Assembly (NCBI RefSeq): GCF_029577735.1
Contig: NZ_JARQTO010000004.1
Coordinates: forward strand, 87,516 to 151,515
DNA length: 64,000 nt
Direction: 5' to 3'
Source of the DNA: Exercitatus varius
Lineage (GTDB): Bacteria > Pseudomonadota > Gammaproteobacteria > Enterobacterales > Pasteurellaceae
Below, piece by piece: positions 13,361 to 22,711 of this stretch; position 1 is the first letter of the stretch, and the number at the start of each line of letters is the position of its first letter. The translations under genes were made by a program, and so were the position numbers. The notes under the pieces are model-generated. The model saw only the letters and a program-made list of their open reading frames with translations. It had not been told where the DNA came from and did not search any database.

Positions 13361-15937
13361 CTAAAGTAATGTTTTTAATTGATATAAATAAGCTAACGCC
13401 TGTTTCGGACTTAGTTCGTCGGGATCCAGTTTTTCTAGCATTTCAAGCGCCGCGTTTTTGCCGTCGTCCTCTTCCATTAACGCCAGTTCGCCCTGCATTT
13501 GCTGAAGCGCTCTGAAATCCTGCAGTTTTTGATCCGAACTTTGCGCCGACAGTTTTTCCAGTTGCGTCAATTTTTGTTTCGCCAGTTTAATCACCGGCTG
13601 CGGCACGCCCGCTAACGCCGCCACGGCCAAACCGTAGCTCTTGCTTGCCGCGCCATCCTGTACGCTGTGCATAAAGGCGATGGTATTTTCGTGCTCCAAC
13701 GCATCCAAATGTACGTTTGCGGTGCCGACGAGCTGTTCAGGCAACACGGTCAACTCAAAATAATGGGTGGCAAACAGCGTGAGCGAACGCAGTTTCTTCG
13801 CCAACCATTCCGCACAGGCCCAAGCCAGCGACAAGCCGTCGTATGTAGATGTGCCGCGCCCGATTTCATCAATCAGCACCAGGCTGTTGGCGGTGGCTTG
13901 ATGCAGAATGTTCGCCATTTCCGTCATTTCCACCATAAAAGTCGAGCGACCGGAAGCCAAATCGTCGCTGGCGCCGATTCGGGTGAAAATGCGGTCTATC
14001 GGTCCGATTACCGCCCGTTCCGCCGGCACAAAACTCCCGATATAGGCCATCAGCGTAATCAGCGCGGTTTGGCGCATGTAGGTGCTTTTTCCTCCCATAT
14101 TCGGGCCGGTAATCACTAGCAGATGACGTTGCGGATTCAGTTGAACGGGATTGGCGATAAACGGTTCCTTCAACACCTGTTCCACCACCGGATGACGTCC
14201 GTTTTGAATATCCACGCCGATTTCCGGGCTGAATTCGGGACAAACGTAATTCAGGGTTTCCGCCCGTTCCGCCAGATTGGTCAGCACATCCAGTTCCGCC
14301 AGCGTCATGCTGGATAACTGCAAGGCGGCCAAATGAGGAAGCAGCTGGTCAAAAATCTCGTCATAAAGCTGTTTTTCCAACGCTAAAGCGGCACCTTTGG
14401 CTTTCAGCACTTTGTCTTCATAGGTTTTCAGTTCGGGAATAATGTAACGTTCGGCGTTTTTCAGGGTTTGGCGGCGCACATAATGCATCGGCGCTTTATG
14501 CGCCTGCCCCTGACTGATTTGAATGTAATAACCGTGTACCGCGTTGTAACCGACTTTTAAGGTATCAATTCCCGTGCTTTCCCGTTCGCGCCGTTCCAAT
14601 TCTTCCAAATACTGCGTGGCGCCGTCGGCCAGCGAACGCCATTCGTCCAGTTCCGCATGATATCCCGGCGCAATGACGCCGCCGTCCCGAATCAGCAGCG
14701 GGGGCGAATCGATAATGGCTCGCCGTAACAACTCGTAAAGTTCGGTAAATTCGCCCATCGGTTGGGAAAGTGCGGTCAGATTTTGCGAAGTTTTTATCAT
14801 TTTCTGCAATTCGGGAAGCTGTTCCAACGCCGTTCTTAAACGGGTTAAATCGCGCGGACGCGCCGTACGCAGCGCTACCCGCGCCAGAATCCGTTCCATA
14901 TCGCCCACTTGTTGTAACAGCGGTTGCAGCGCGCCGATTAAATCGTTCTGTAAAATAGCGGCGATGGTTTGCTGGCGTTGGCGCAATTTTCGGATTTGGC
15001 GAATTGGCTGATGAATCCAGCGTTTCAGTAAACGGCTGCCCATGGGCGTCACGCATTTGTCCAGCACCGAAGCCAGCGTATTTTCCGGGCCGCCGCTCAA
15101 ATTCCGGGTTAATTCCAAATTGCGGCGGGTGGCGGCATCCAATTGCACCGTATCGGTATTTTGCACCAGGCTGATGCTTTTAATGTGCGGCAATGCGGTG
15201 CGTTGGGTTTCTTTGGCGTATTGAAACAAACAACCCGCCGCGCATAAGCCTAAAACCGCTTTTTCTACGCCGAACGCCGTTAAATCCTGAGTGCCGAACT
15301 GACGATTCAATAATCGCACGGCGGTGCCCAATTCAAATTCCCAAACGGGGCGACGGCGCAGACCTTTAAACGGTTCGATAATCGCCGTTTCGGTAAAATC
15401 CTCACAATAAAGCAATTCCGCCGGCTGCAAACGTTGCAATTCCGCATGCAAAGTCTCCGCGTTTTCCGGTTCGGCAATTTGAAATCGTCCGGAAGACATA
15501 TCCAAAGAGGCCAAACCGAAGCGGTCTTTTTCCTGATAAATCGCGATCAGCAAATTATCCTGCCGTTCCGGTAACAGGTTTTCATCACTGACGGTGCCCG
15601 GCGTCACAATCCGCACGATTTTGCGTTCCACCGGCCCTTTGGCGGCGGCGGGATCGCCAATCTGCTCGCAAATGGCGACGGATTCACCCAGTTGCACCAG
15701 TTTTGCCAGATAGCCTTCCACCGCGTGATAAGGCACGCCTGCCATAGGAATCGGCTGGCCGGCGGATTGTCCTCGTTTGGTCAGCGAAATGTCCAGCAAC
15801 GCCGCCGCTTTTTTGGCGTCGTCGTAAAACAGTTCATAGAAATCGCCCATACGGTAAAACAGCAGAATATCGGGATTTTCCGCTTTTATGGTCAGATATT
15901 GTTTCATCATCGGCGTATGAGCGTCAAAATTTGGCAT
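13361..15937 (-). CDS. mutS: DNA mismatch repair protein MutS
   Basis: An 858-residue mismatch-recognition ATPase. The N-terminal mismatch-contact motif is GDFYELF (Phe33-x-Glu35), followed by connector and clamp domains. The C-terminal ATPase has Walker A GPNMGGKST, signature region DEIGRGTSTYDG and a helix-turn-helix dimerisation tail. Normal length. It is the first gene of the mutS-cyaY-recQ run. A USS lies within at about 14768 and another at about 15980, just upstream. Its loss would raise the mutation rate and allow more divergent DNA to recombine, which matters in a naturally transformable family. Confidence 0.97.
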   Translation of the reverse strand: MPNFDAHTPMMKQYLTIKAENPDILLFYRMGDFYELFYDDAKKAAALLDISLTKRGQSAGQPIPMAGVPYHAVEGYLAKLVQLGESVAICEQIGDPAAAKGPVERKIVRIVTPGTVSDENLLPERQDNLLIAIYQEKDRFGLASLDMSSGRFQIAEPENAETLHAELQRLQPAELLYCEDFTETAIIEPFKGLRRRPVWEFELGTAVRLLNRQFGTQDLTAFGVEKAVLGLCAAGCLFQYAKETQRTALPHIKSISLVQNTDTVQLDAATRRNLELTRNLSGGPENTLASVLDKCVTPMGSRLLKRWIHQPIRQIRKLRQRQQTIAAILQNDLIGALQPLLQQVGDMERILARVALRTARPRDLTRLRTALEQLPELQKMIKTSQNLTALSQPMGEFTELYELLRRAIIDSPPLLIRDGGVIAPGYHAELDEWRSLADGATQYLEELERRERESTGIDTLKVGYNAVHGYYIQISQGQAHKAPMHYVRRQTLKNAERYIIPELKTYEDKVLKAKGAALALEKQLYDEIFDQLLPHLAALQLSSMTLAELDVLTNLAERAETLNYVCPEFSPEIGVDIQNGRHPVVEQVLKEPFIANPVQLNPQRHLLVITGPNMGGKSTYMRQTALITLMAYIGSFVPAERAVIGPIDRIFTRIGASDDLASGRSTFMVEMTEMANILHQATANSLVLIDEIGRGTSTYDGLSLAWACAEWLAKKLRSLTLFATHYFELTVLPEQLVGTANVHLDALEHENTIAFMHSVQDGAASKSYGLAVAALAGVPQPVIKLAKQKLTQLEKLSAQSSDQKLQDFRALQQMQGELALMEEDDGKNAALEMLEKLDPDELSPKQALAYLYQLKTLL

Positions 15938-16000
15938 GGCTGTCTCTTTTTTACAAAATTAAAGGCGAATTATAACAAAAAAGTGCGGTCGGATTTTCCG

Positions 16001-17503
16001 TTATTTTTTCAAGGCGCCCAGAATGCCGCGCATAATCTGTTTGGTAATTTGATTTCGCATATTGCGCCCCATGGATTTCACCACGCCGTTGACGATTTGT
16101 TCCGTCGGCGTAAGCTTTTCTCCGCGTTTTTGAGTACCGAAAATCATACGGCTTAAACTGCCTAAAATGCCGCTTTCCGCTTCCTCTTGCGCCTGTTTTG
16201 CCTGTTGTTCCGCCACATCAGCCAAATCGGCTTGTTGCTGTAGCGTTTCAAACGCCGACACATTGTCTACAACTTGACTGTAATGAGGATATAAATCGTC
16301 GGCTTCCACCCAGGCCAGACGCTGTTCTTCGGTTAACGGCGTCAGTTGGCTTTTTGGCGGATAAATCGCGGCGATTTCCACCGGCGTCGGCATACCTTTT
16401 TCATCCAGGAAGGAAACCAGGGCTTCGCCCACGCCCAATGCGGTAATGGCTTCCACCACGTTTATTTCTTTGTTGGAACGGAAGGTTTCCGCCGCCGTTT
16501 TCACCGCTTTTTGATCGCGCGGCGTAAAAGCGCGCAAAGCATGCTGGACGCGGTTGCCCAGTTGTCCTAACACGGTTTCCGGCAAATCCAGCGGGTTTTG
16601 CGTTACAAAATAAATGCCTACGCCTTTGGAACGAATTAAACGCACCACCTGTTCCACTTTTTCCACCAGCACCGCCGGCGCATCGTCGAACAACAAATGG
16701 GCTTCGTCGAAGAACATGACGAATTTCGGTTTGTCCGGATCGCCTACTTCCGGCAAGCGTTCGAATAATTCCGCCATCAGCCATAATAAAAATGCGCCGT
16801 ACATTTTCGGCGAATTAATCAGTTTTTCCGAATTCAATATGTTAATTACGCCTTTTCCGTCGCGGGTTTGCAGCCAGTCTTCCAGATTCAGCGCCGGCTC
16901 GCCGAATAATTTGTCCGCGCCCTGATTTTCCAACGTCAGTAAGGCTCGTTGAACGGCGCCCACGCTGGCGGCGGAAATATTGCCGTATTGCAGTTGAAAT
17001 GCTTTGGCGTTATCCGCCAAAAATTTCAACATGGCACGCAGGTCTTTTAAATCCGTCAACAGCAAACCTTTATCGTCCGCCACACGGAACAGGATGTTTA
17101 ACAAACCTTCTTGCGTGTCGTTCAGATTAAGCAGACGCGCAAGCAACATCGGTCCCATTTCCGAAATCGTGGTGCGCAACGGAATACCGCTGTCGCCGAA
17201 CACATCCCAAAACGAGACGGGATAACTGTCCAAATAGGCTTCGCCGCCCAATTCAAAACTTTCCACTCGTTCGGCAATTTTCCCCTGCAAAGCGCCTTTT
17301 TGGCTGAGCCCCGACAAATCGCCCTTTACGTCTACCAGGAAAACCGGAACGCCGTCGTCACTGAAGGCTTCCGCACATTTGCGCAAGGTGACGGTTTTCC
17401 CCGTCCCCGTCGCACCGGCGATCAAGCCGTGGCGGTTTGCCATTTTTTTGTGAATGCCGAAGGTTTCTCCTCGGGAATTGCGCGCGATAGGGTAAATGCT
17501 CAT
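16001..17503 (-). CDS. HerA/FtsK-like ATPase of the YjgR (DUF853) family
   Basis: A 500-residue P-loop ATPase. Walker A GATGTGKT is at 30-37, then FLVDVKGDLSG, the Walker B FDEAHLLF and an arginine-containing QNPLDLPETVLGQLGNR segment. The C-terminal 80 residues are Gln/Ala-rich coiled coil followed by a basic tail. E. coli YjgR is the nearest named relative; its role is not settled (helicase-like, HerA superfamily). The ATG is at 17503 with AAAGGAT upstream. Monocistronic, after mutS in the opposite gene order. Confidence 0.88.
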   Translation of the reverse strand: MSIYPIARNSRGETFGIHKKMANRHGLIAGATGTGKTVTLRKCAEAFSDDGVPVFLVDVKGDLSGLSQKGALQGKIAERVESFELGGEAYLDSYPVSFWDVFGDSGIPLRTTISEMGPMLLARLLNLNDTQEGLLNILFRVADDKGLLLTDLKDLRAMLKFLADNAKAFQLQYGNISAASVGAVQRALLTLENQGADKLFGEPALNLEDWLQTRDGKGVINILNSEKLINSPKMYGAFLLWLMAELFERLPEVGDPDKPKFVMFFDEAHLLFDDAPAVLVEKVEQVVRLIRSKGVGIYFVTQNPLDLPETVLGQLGNRVQHALRAFTPRDQKAVKTAAETFRSNKEINVVEAITALGVGEALVSFLDEKGMPTPVEIAAIYPPKSQLTPLTEEQRLAWVEADDLYPHYSQVVDNVSAFETLQQQADLADVAEQQAKQAQEEAESGILGSLSRMIFGTQKRGEKLTPTEQIVNGVVKSMGRNMRNQITKQIMRGILGALKK

Positions 17504-17640
17504 AAATCATCCTTTTTATTGAAAAGTGCGGTCGGAAAAATCAACGTTTTTTATCATCGGTTTTGCCGGATAACACAGTTATTTGTCGATTAAATATGCC
17601 GTATTTTATGCTATCCTACCCCGAGAAAAAAGGAGAAATT

Positions 17641-18105
17641 ATGACCGCACTTTGTCCTTGTCAATCGGGCCTCGCTTATGCCGATTGTTGTCAACCGTTT
17701 CATTTATTTAAAATTTATCCGCAAACGGCGGAACGGTTAATGCGTTCCCGTTATTGCGCTTACGTGTTGAAAAATATTGATTATGTGATTCAAACCACGG
17801 TGCCGAATCAACAGGCGCAATTGGACAGAACCTTATTGCAGAATTGGGCGGACAGCACGGCATGGGCGGGATTGCAAATCCTGCGTCATCAGCCGGCGGT
17901 GTCCAAAATCCACGGCACGGTGGAATTTAACGCATTTTTTACGGTAAACGGCGAAAAACAAGCGCATCATGAAAACTCTCTGTTCGTGAAAATTGACGGA
18001 CGCTGGTATTTTGCCGATCCCACCTTGGATTTGCCCGATCGGAAACAGCCCTGTTTATGCGGTTCGGGCAAAAAATTTAAACATTGCTGCGGGGCCTATT
18101 TATGA
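17641..18105 (+). CDS. ychJ: YchJ family protein with N- and C-terminal SEC-C zinc motifs
   Basis: A 154-residue protein. The N-terminus MTALCPCQSG...DCCQPFH and the C-terminus PCLCGSGKKFKHCCG are both SEC-C-type zinc-binding motifs (CxC...CC). A nuclear-transport-factor-2-like domain with RMRSRYCAYV and WYFADP lies between. Function unknown. The start is the ATG at 17641 with AGGAG at 17631-17635. The first codons (ATGACCGCACTTTG) are themselves a USS core, giving MTAL. The stop overlaps yihY as ATGA. Confidence 0.9.
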   Translation: MTALCPCQSGLAYADCCQPFHLFKIYPQTAERLMRSRYCAYVLKNIDYVIQTTVPNQQAQLDRTLLQNWADSTAWAGLQILRHQPAVSKIHGTVEFNAFFTVNGEKQAHHENSLFVKIDGRWYFADPTLDLPDRKQPCLCGSGKKFKHCCGAYL

Positions 18106-18959
18106 ATATGACATACGTCGCGCTTGCCGACTTCGGCAAAATATTCTGGTCGCGTTTTAATCAAAATAAACTTTTGCTGGAAGCGGGATCCTTGACTTAC
18201 AGCACCATGCTTGCCATTGTGCCGTTAATTATGGTGTTTTTTTCTATTTTTTCCGCTTTTCCTATATTCCATGACGTCACCGGCGTCTTAAAAGAATTTA
18301 TTTTCACCAACTTTGCTCCGTCCGCCGGCGATATCGTAGGGCAGTATATTGACGAATTCGTGCAGAATTCAAAAAAGATGAGCGCCGTCGGCATTATCAG
18401 TCTGATTTTGGTCGCCTTAATGCTGATTCATTCCATCGACAATTCCCTCAACGGCATTTGGCGAACGCCCAAACGCAGCACCCTGTTTTCCTTTGCGGTT
18501 TATTGGACCATTTTAACGCTCGGTCCGATTATTATTGGTGTCAGCATTGCCATCAGCACTTATGTGGCCAATTTAAGCCCGTTTCGCGGTGAACTGAATT
18601 TACCGTTCGGCATCAAGCTGCTGAGCTTTGTCCCCTTCATTCTCACCTGGCTCAGTTTTACCCTGATTTACGCCCTTGTTCCGAACAAAAAAATCAACAT
18701 GAAACATGCCGCCGCCGGCGCGTTGGTCGCCGCCGTTTTCTTCACGTTGGGCAAAAAGGCTTTTATGTGGTACATCACCACTTTTCCTTCTTATCAATTA
18801 ATTTACGGCGCGATGGCGACCTTGCCGCTCATGCTTTTGTGGCTGCAATTAAGCTGGCTGTTTATTTTATTGGGCGCGCAACTGGCGGCGGTTTTGGACG
18901 AATTGCCGCTTATTCGGGCGGAAAATTTCAATTCGGAACGGATTAAGGATGAAAAATGA
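18102..18959 (+). CDS. yihY: YihY/virulence factor BrkB family inner-membrane protein
   Basis: A 285-residue polytopic membrane protein with about six transmembrane segments: residues around 33-55, 95-115, 135-160, 180-200, 215-235 and 245-270. The family signatures GSLTYSTMLAIVPL near the N-terminus and LWLQLSWLFILLGAQL near the C-terminus are present. Older annotations call it ribonuclease BN (rbn), which is a misassignment. Function unknown. The ATG overlaps the ychJ stop and its own stop overlaps the dtd start (ATGATAG), so the three are translationally coupled. Confidence 0.92.
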   Translation: MNMTYVALADFGKIFWSRFNQNKLLLEAGSLTYSTMLAIVPLIMVFFSIFSAFPIFHDVTGVLKEFIFTNFAPSAGDIVGQYIDEFVQNSKKMSAVGIISLILVALMLIHSIDNSLNGIWRTPKRSTLFSFAVYWTILTLGPIIIGVSIAISTYVANLSPFRGELNLPFGIKLLSFVPFILTWLSFTLIYALVPNKKINMKHAAAGALVAAVFFTLGKKAFMWYITTFPSYQLIYGAMATLPLMLLWLQLSWLFILLGAQLAAVLDELPLIRAENFNSERIKDEK

Positions 18960-19390
18960 TAGCGCTGATTCAACGCGTCACGCAGGCGCAAGTGGATGTA
19001 AACGGAAAAACCGTGGGAAAAATCGGTAAGGGATTGTTGGTTTTGCTCGGCGTGGAAAAAGACGACGACAGAATGCGCGCCGATAAATTGGCGGAAAAAG
19101 TGCTGAATTACCGCGTGTTCGGCGACGAAAACGATAAAATGAATTTAAACGTGCAACAGGCGGGCGGCGAACTGCTGGTGGTTTCGCAATTCACCTTGGT
19201 CGCCGACACCCAACGGGGATTACGCCCAAGTTTTTCCAAAGGTGCCGACCCGGATTTGGCAAACGAATTTTACGGTTATTTCGTGCAAAAATGCGGCGAA
19301 AAAATTCAGGTGGCAACGGGCGAATTCGCGGCGGAAATGAAAGTCAGCCTGACCAATGACGGTCCGGTGACGTTTTGGTTACAAAGCTAA
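18956..19390 (+). CDS. dtd: D-aminoacyl-tRNA deacylase
   Basis: A 144-residue cytosolic dimer that hydrolyses D-aminoacyl-tRNA (and Gly-tRNA-Ala), proofreading chirality. The active-site motifs SQFTL (77-81) and GPVTF (136-140, with the cross-subunit Gly-cisPro) are intact. Four-base overlap with yihY. Followed by a USS-type hairpin terminator. Confidence 0.97.
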   Translation: MIALIQRVTQAQVDVNGKTVGKIGKGLLVLLGVEKDDDRMRADKLAEKVLNYRVFGDENDKMNLNVQQAGGELLVVSQFTLVADTQRGLRPSFSKGADPDLANEFYGYFVQKCGEKIQVATGEFAAEMKVSLTNDGPVTFWLQS

Positions 19391-19407
19391 AAAACTCGTT
19401 AAAAATC

Positions 19408-19440
19408 GCCCGCACTTTTTTATTTGTTAAAAGTGCGGGC
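19408..19440. terminator. Terminator after dtd, USS-like arms
   Basis: Perfect 12-base stem, 19408-19419 with 19429-19440, containing CGCACTTTT and its complement, followed by seven A residues on the plus strand and preceded by an A-tract. It functions best for minus-strand transcription of the yqhA-like gene but sits between two converging genes. Confidence 0.8.
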
Positions 19441-19466
19441 AAAAAAATGAACGTTTTTGACCGGCT

Positions 19467-20027
19467 TTAATGCCCGTGATGACTGGTGCTGTAAAGCACT
19501 TTGTCGGTATAAGCCATCGCCACGGCGGATATTAAGAAACCGAGGTGCAGCAATAACTGCCACATCATGGTTTTTTCCGGCATATTGGCGGCGTTCACGA
19601 AGGTTTGCAGCAAATGAATGGACGAAATGCTGATGATCGACATGGATAATTTCACTTTCAGCACCGAGGCGTTAACGTGATCCAGCCATTCAGGTTCGTC
19701 GGGATGATCTTCCGTGTTCAGTTTCGACACGAAAATTTCATAACCGCCGATAACCACCATCACCAGTAAATTGGCAATCATCACCACATCGATTAAATTC
19801 AGCACCGAAAGCATGATGGCGTTGCTGTCCAGTTCGTTAATGGTGGACAGCAATTCCCACAGGGATTTGATAAATTTATAAGCATAAATCCCTTGAACCA
19901 CAATTAATCCCAAATAAATCGGCAACTGCAACCAGCGACTGGCAAAAATAATCTGTCCGATAACGTTCGATTTACGTCGGTATTTCGCCATTTTTTCTTC
20001 CGTTTTTTTGCTTTCCGGATAATCCAT
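19467..20027 (-). CDS. YqhA family (UPF0114) inner-membrane protein
   Basis: About 186 residues with three or four transmembrane segments (SRWLQLPIYLGLIVVQGIYA, LIDVVMIANLLVMVVIGGYE, and LLLHLGFLISAVAMAY). The family hallmark SIISISSIHLLQTF is present. Function unknown. The track-length frame begins at 20036, but AAGGA touches that ATG directly; the ATG at 20027 has correct spacing (9 bases) and is preferred. It lies 28 bases downstream of rmuC on the same strand and is possibly cotranscribed. Confidence 0.82.
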   Translation of the reverse strand: MDYPESKKTEEKMAKYRRKSNVIGQIIFASRWLQLPIYLGLIVVQGIYAYKFIKSLWELLSTINELDSNAIMLSVLNLIDVVMIANLLVMVVIGGYEIFVSKLNTEDHPDEPEWLDHVNASVLKVKLSMSIISISSIHLLQTFVNAANMPEKTMMWQLLLHLGFLISAVAMAYTDKVLYSTSHHGH

Positions 20028-20064
20028 TTCTTTCATTCCTTAAAATAATCAATAAAAAATAACA

Positions 20065-21534
20065 TCAAAGTTCGGGCTTATCGTCAACGGCTTTCACCAC
20101 CAACAATTTGTCCGTATCAATATCGTTATGCAGCAATTCCACTTTAGGCAAGGTTTTATTGGCTTTTGCCGATAAATCCTTAAAGCGTTCCACTTTGCCC
20201 GCTAAACCCTGTTGTCCCACCAAAGCGGTAACCGTTTCGTTATAACGACTGCTGACGCTGGAAAGCGTCGCGCCGAGTTTCGCCAAGCGTTCCGCCACCA
20301 GACAAATCTGATTGTAAATTTCGCCGGCGCGTTCGCTGATTTCACGGGCTTCTTCGTTACCCCGTTCCATCCGCCATAAATTCGCCACCGTGCGTAGAAT
20401 CGGCATGAGCGTGGTATAAGACACCAAAATGACGTTTTTGTTATAACCGAAATTAAACAAATCCGCATCGGCTTTCATGGCTTCGATATAAGCGGGTTCC
20501 ACCGCAATAAACATCAGCACGAAATTCGGACTGCGCATGCCGATCAGGTTGCTGTAATCCTTTTGCGACAAATCATTAATGTGATTGCGCACGGCTTTCA
20601 AATGTTCGCGCATAAATTGCGCACGCTGCGATTCATCGTCGCAGCCGACCGCACTTTCATAAGCCACCAGCGACATTTTGCTGTCGATAATCAAATGTTT
20701 GTTATCGGGCAAATACACCACAAAATCCGGATAATTATTTTTGCCGTGCTGATCTTTAAAATGCGCCTGTGAGCGGTAATGTTCGTCCTTCACCAAGCCC
20801 GCCGATTGCAGCGCCCGTTCAAGCTGTACTTCGCCCCAGTTGCCGAGGGTTTTCTTTTCGCCTTTCAGGGCGGACGTCAGATTATTCGCTTCCTGCGACA
20901 TGGCAAGCCCGATGTCGAGCACTTTTTTAATTTCCGATTCCAGCGCCGTATTACCTTTCACATTTTCCGAATGAATTTCATTCACCCGTTTCTGGAATCC
21001 TTCAATCTGTTCGCGAAACGGCTTCAGCAAAGCATCCAACGCGGTTTGATTGGATTGACTGAACGATTGGGATTTTTCCTCCAGAATACGATTCGCCAGA
21101 TTCTGAAATTCCACCGAAAGCTGTTGTTTGGATTGCGCAAAAGTTTGTTGTTGTTCCGCAAAATTTTTCTCTTTTTCCGACAGCTTAATCTTAAACGCGG
21201 TTAATTCCTGTGAAAGTGCGGTCAGTTTTTCGCGAGTTTTTTCGAGTTCCCGGCGTTCCGTCTGTAATGCCAAATCCCGCTCGGTGATTTCGTTACGCAA
21301 ATAATCGTTGCTGGTTTGAAACCGCGCCGCCGCCAGATCCTGCTGACTTTTTAATTCACCCAGCGCGTCAAATTTATCCGCCAGCCGATTGTAATCCTGA
21401 ATATTTTTAGTCAAATCCTGTTGTAATTCCTGCACATCGCGACTGCGGCGCATCAGCATAAACAGCAAAACAAGACACAATAGCGCCAGCAAAAGTGCGG
21501 TCAATAAATAAGGATTTTCGAGAAGTCGTTGCAT
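20065..21534 (-). CDS. rmuC: DNA recombination protein RmuC
   Basis: A 489-residue protein with an N-terminal membrane anchor (LLTALLLALLCLVLLFMLM, residues 9-27), a long coiled coil (about 40-180, rich in Gln/Glu/Lys) and a C-terminal PD-(D/E)xK-like nuclease domain with YPDFVVYLPDNKHLIIDSKMSL. RmuC limits inversions between short inverted repeats in E. coli. A USS encodes the TAL of the membrane anchor, and a second USS lies in the coiled coil. Confidence 0.94.
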   Translation of the reverse strand: MQRLLENPYLLTALLLALLCLVLLFMLMRRSRDVQELQQDLTKNIQDYNRLADKFDALGELKSQQDLAAARFQTSNDYLRNEITERDLALQTERRELEKTREKLTALSQELTAFKIKLSEKEKNFAEQQQTFAQSKQQLSVEFQNLANRILEEKSQSFSQSNQTALDALLKPFREQIEGFQKRVNEIHSENVKGNTALESEIKKVLDIGLAMSQEANNLTSALKGEKKTLGNWGEVQLERALQSAGLVKDEHYRSQAHFKDQHGKNNYPDFVVYLPDNKHLIIDSKMSLVAYESAVGCDDESQRAQFMREHLKAVRNHINDLSQKDYSNLIGMRSPNFVLMFIAVEPAYIEAMKADADLFNFGYNKNVILVSYTTLMPILRTVANLWRMERGNEEAREISERAGEIYNQICLVAERLAKLGATLSSVSSRYNETVTALVGQQGLAGKVERFKDLSAKANKTLPKVELLHNDIDTDKLLVVKAVDDKPEL

Positions 21535-21612
21535 AAAAATTCCTTCGTTTTAGGTTGTAGTATAAACGAAAACAGGTAAAATCAAGTGACTATTTTTTAT
21601 GAGAACAGGTTG

Positions 21613-22161
21613 ATGACATCCGCGCTTTTCGAACACACCAGACATCAGGAACTTTGCCCGCAATGCGGTTCGCCGTTGCAAATCCGGCAAAGCAAGAAAG
21701 GTTTGTTTTTGGGCTGTTCGGGCTATCCGAATTGTGATTATCTCAAGCCGTTACAGCCTTATAACGCAAGCAAAATTCTGAAACAATTGGACGAAATATG
21801 TCCCGAATGCGGTAAAAATCTGCAGCTTAAAACGGGTAATTACGGCATGTTTATCGGTTGCAGCGGTTATCCGGACTGTCGTTTCGTGGTGCATGACGAA
21901 GCGGAATCCGCGCAAGAAAGCTTTCCCTGCCCCGAATGTAAAAAAGGCGAATTGGTGGCGCGACGCGGACACCGGGGCAAAAGCTTTTACGGTTGTAACC
22001 GTTTTCCCGCCTGTAAATTCACCGTTTCCGGCAAACTTTACGCTGTCGGCTGTCCGCAATGCGGCGGTTCGCCGGTGGTATTAAAAAAACAAACGGAAAC
22101 CCACCGAGTTTTTGTTTGCCTGAACAAAAACTGTAAACATCAATTTAACAGAGAATTATGA
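21613..22161 (+). CDS. Topoisomerase-type zinc-ribbon DNA-binding protein (YrdD-like)
   Basis: A 182-residue protein made of four consecutive C4 zinc ribbons: CPQCGSPL...CSGYPNCDY, CPECGKNL...CSGYPDCRF, CPECKKGEL...CNRFPACKF and CPQCGGSP...CLNKNCKH. These match the C-terminal zinc ribbons of topoisomerase I, suggesting single-strand DNA binding. E. coli YrdD is the counterpart and also precedes tsaC-aroE. The ATG at 21613 is preferred over an upstream GTG at 21586 that overlaps AT-rich leader. The stop overlaps tsaC (ATGA). Confidence 0.9.
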   Translation: MTSALFEHTRHQELCPQCGSPLQIRQSKKGLFLGCSGYPNCDYLKPLQPYNASKILKQLDEICPECGKNLQLKTGNYGMFIGCSGYPDCRFVVHDEAESAQESFPCPECKKGELVARRGHRGKSFYGCNRFPACKFTVSGKLYAVGCPQCGGSPVVLKKQTETHRVFVCLNKNCKHQFNREL

Positions 22162-22709
22162 ATTTCACTGAAATCGCCGAAAAATTAAAACAAAATCAAG
22201 TGGTTGCCTATCCCACCGAGGCGGTATTCGGTTTGGGTTGTAATCCGTTGAGCGAAAGTGCGGTCAAAAAATTGCTCAATTTGAAACGGCGCCCGATGGA
22301 AAAAGGCTTGATTCTGGTTGCGCCGAATTTGACCTATTTATTGCCTTTTGTTGATACCGAACGGTTAACTGCCGATCAAATCCGCCGTTTAACGGCAAGT
22401 TATCCACATCCCGTAACCTGGGTGGTGCCGGCAAAAAACGCCACTCCCGAATTGATTAAGGGGCAATTTAACAACATTGCGGTACGCATCAGTGATCATC
22501 CTGCAATAGCCGAGCTCTGCCGCTTAACCGGTTTTGCCTTAACGTCCACCAGCGCCAATTTATCCGGTTTACCGCCTTGTAAAAGTGCTGATGAAGTGCG
22601 GTCGCAATTCGGCAAGTTTTTTCCGGTGTTAGATTATGCTGTGGGTAAAGCGGAAAAACCGTCGGAAATTAGAGATTTACTCACAAATCAATTATTCAGA
22701 GAAGGTTAA
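22158..22709 (+). CDS. tsaC: Threonylcarbamoyl-AMP synthase TsaC (YrdC/RimN)
   Basis: A 183-residue SUA5/YrdC-domain enzyme that makes threonylcarbamoyl-AMP from Thr, bicarbonate and ATP for tRNA t6A37 synthesis. It has the YPTEAVFGLGCNP strand-loop, the KRRPMEKGLIL basic motif and the TSANLSG loop. Overlaps the zinc-ribbon gene by four bases and is two bases ahead of aroE, so the three form an operon. Two USS cores are inside. Confidence 0.96.
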   Translation: MNFTEIAEKLKQNQVVAYPTEAVFGLGCNPLSESAVKKLLNLKRRPMEKGLILVAPNLTYLLPFVDTERLTADQIRRLTASYPHPVTWVVPAKNATPELIKGQFNNIAVRISDHPAIAELCRLTGFALTSTSANLSGLPPCKSADEVRSQFGKFFPVLDYAVGKAEKPSEIRDLLTNQLFREG

Positions 22710-22711
22710 AC

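Noticed and set aside
18084..18101. Upstream start for yihY at 18084
   Set aside because: It would overlap ychJ's zinc motif further and has no ribosome site; the ATGA overlap at 18102 is the usual coupled form.
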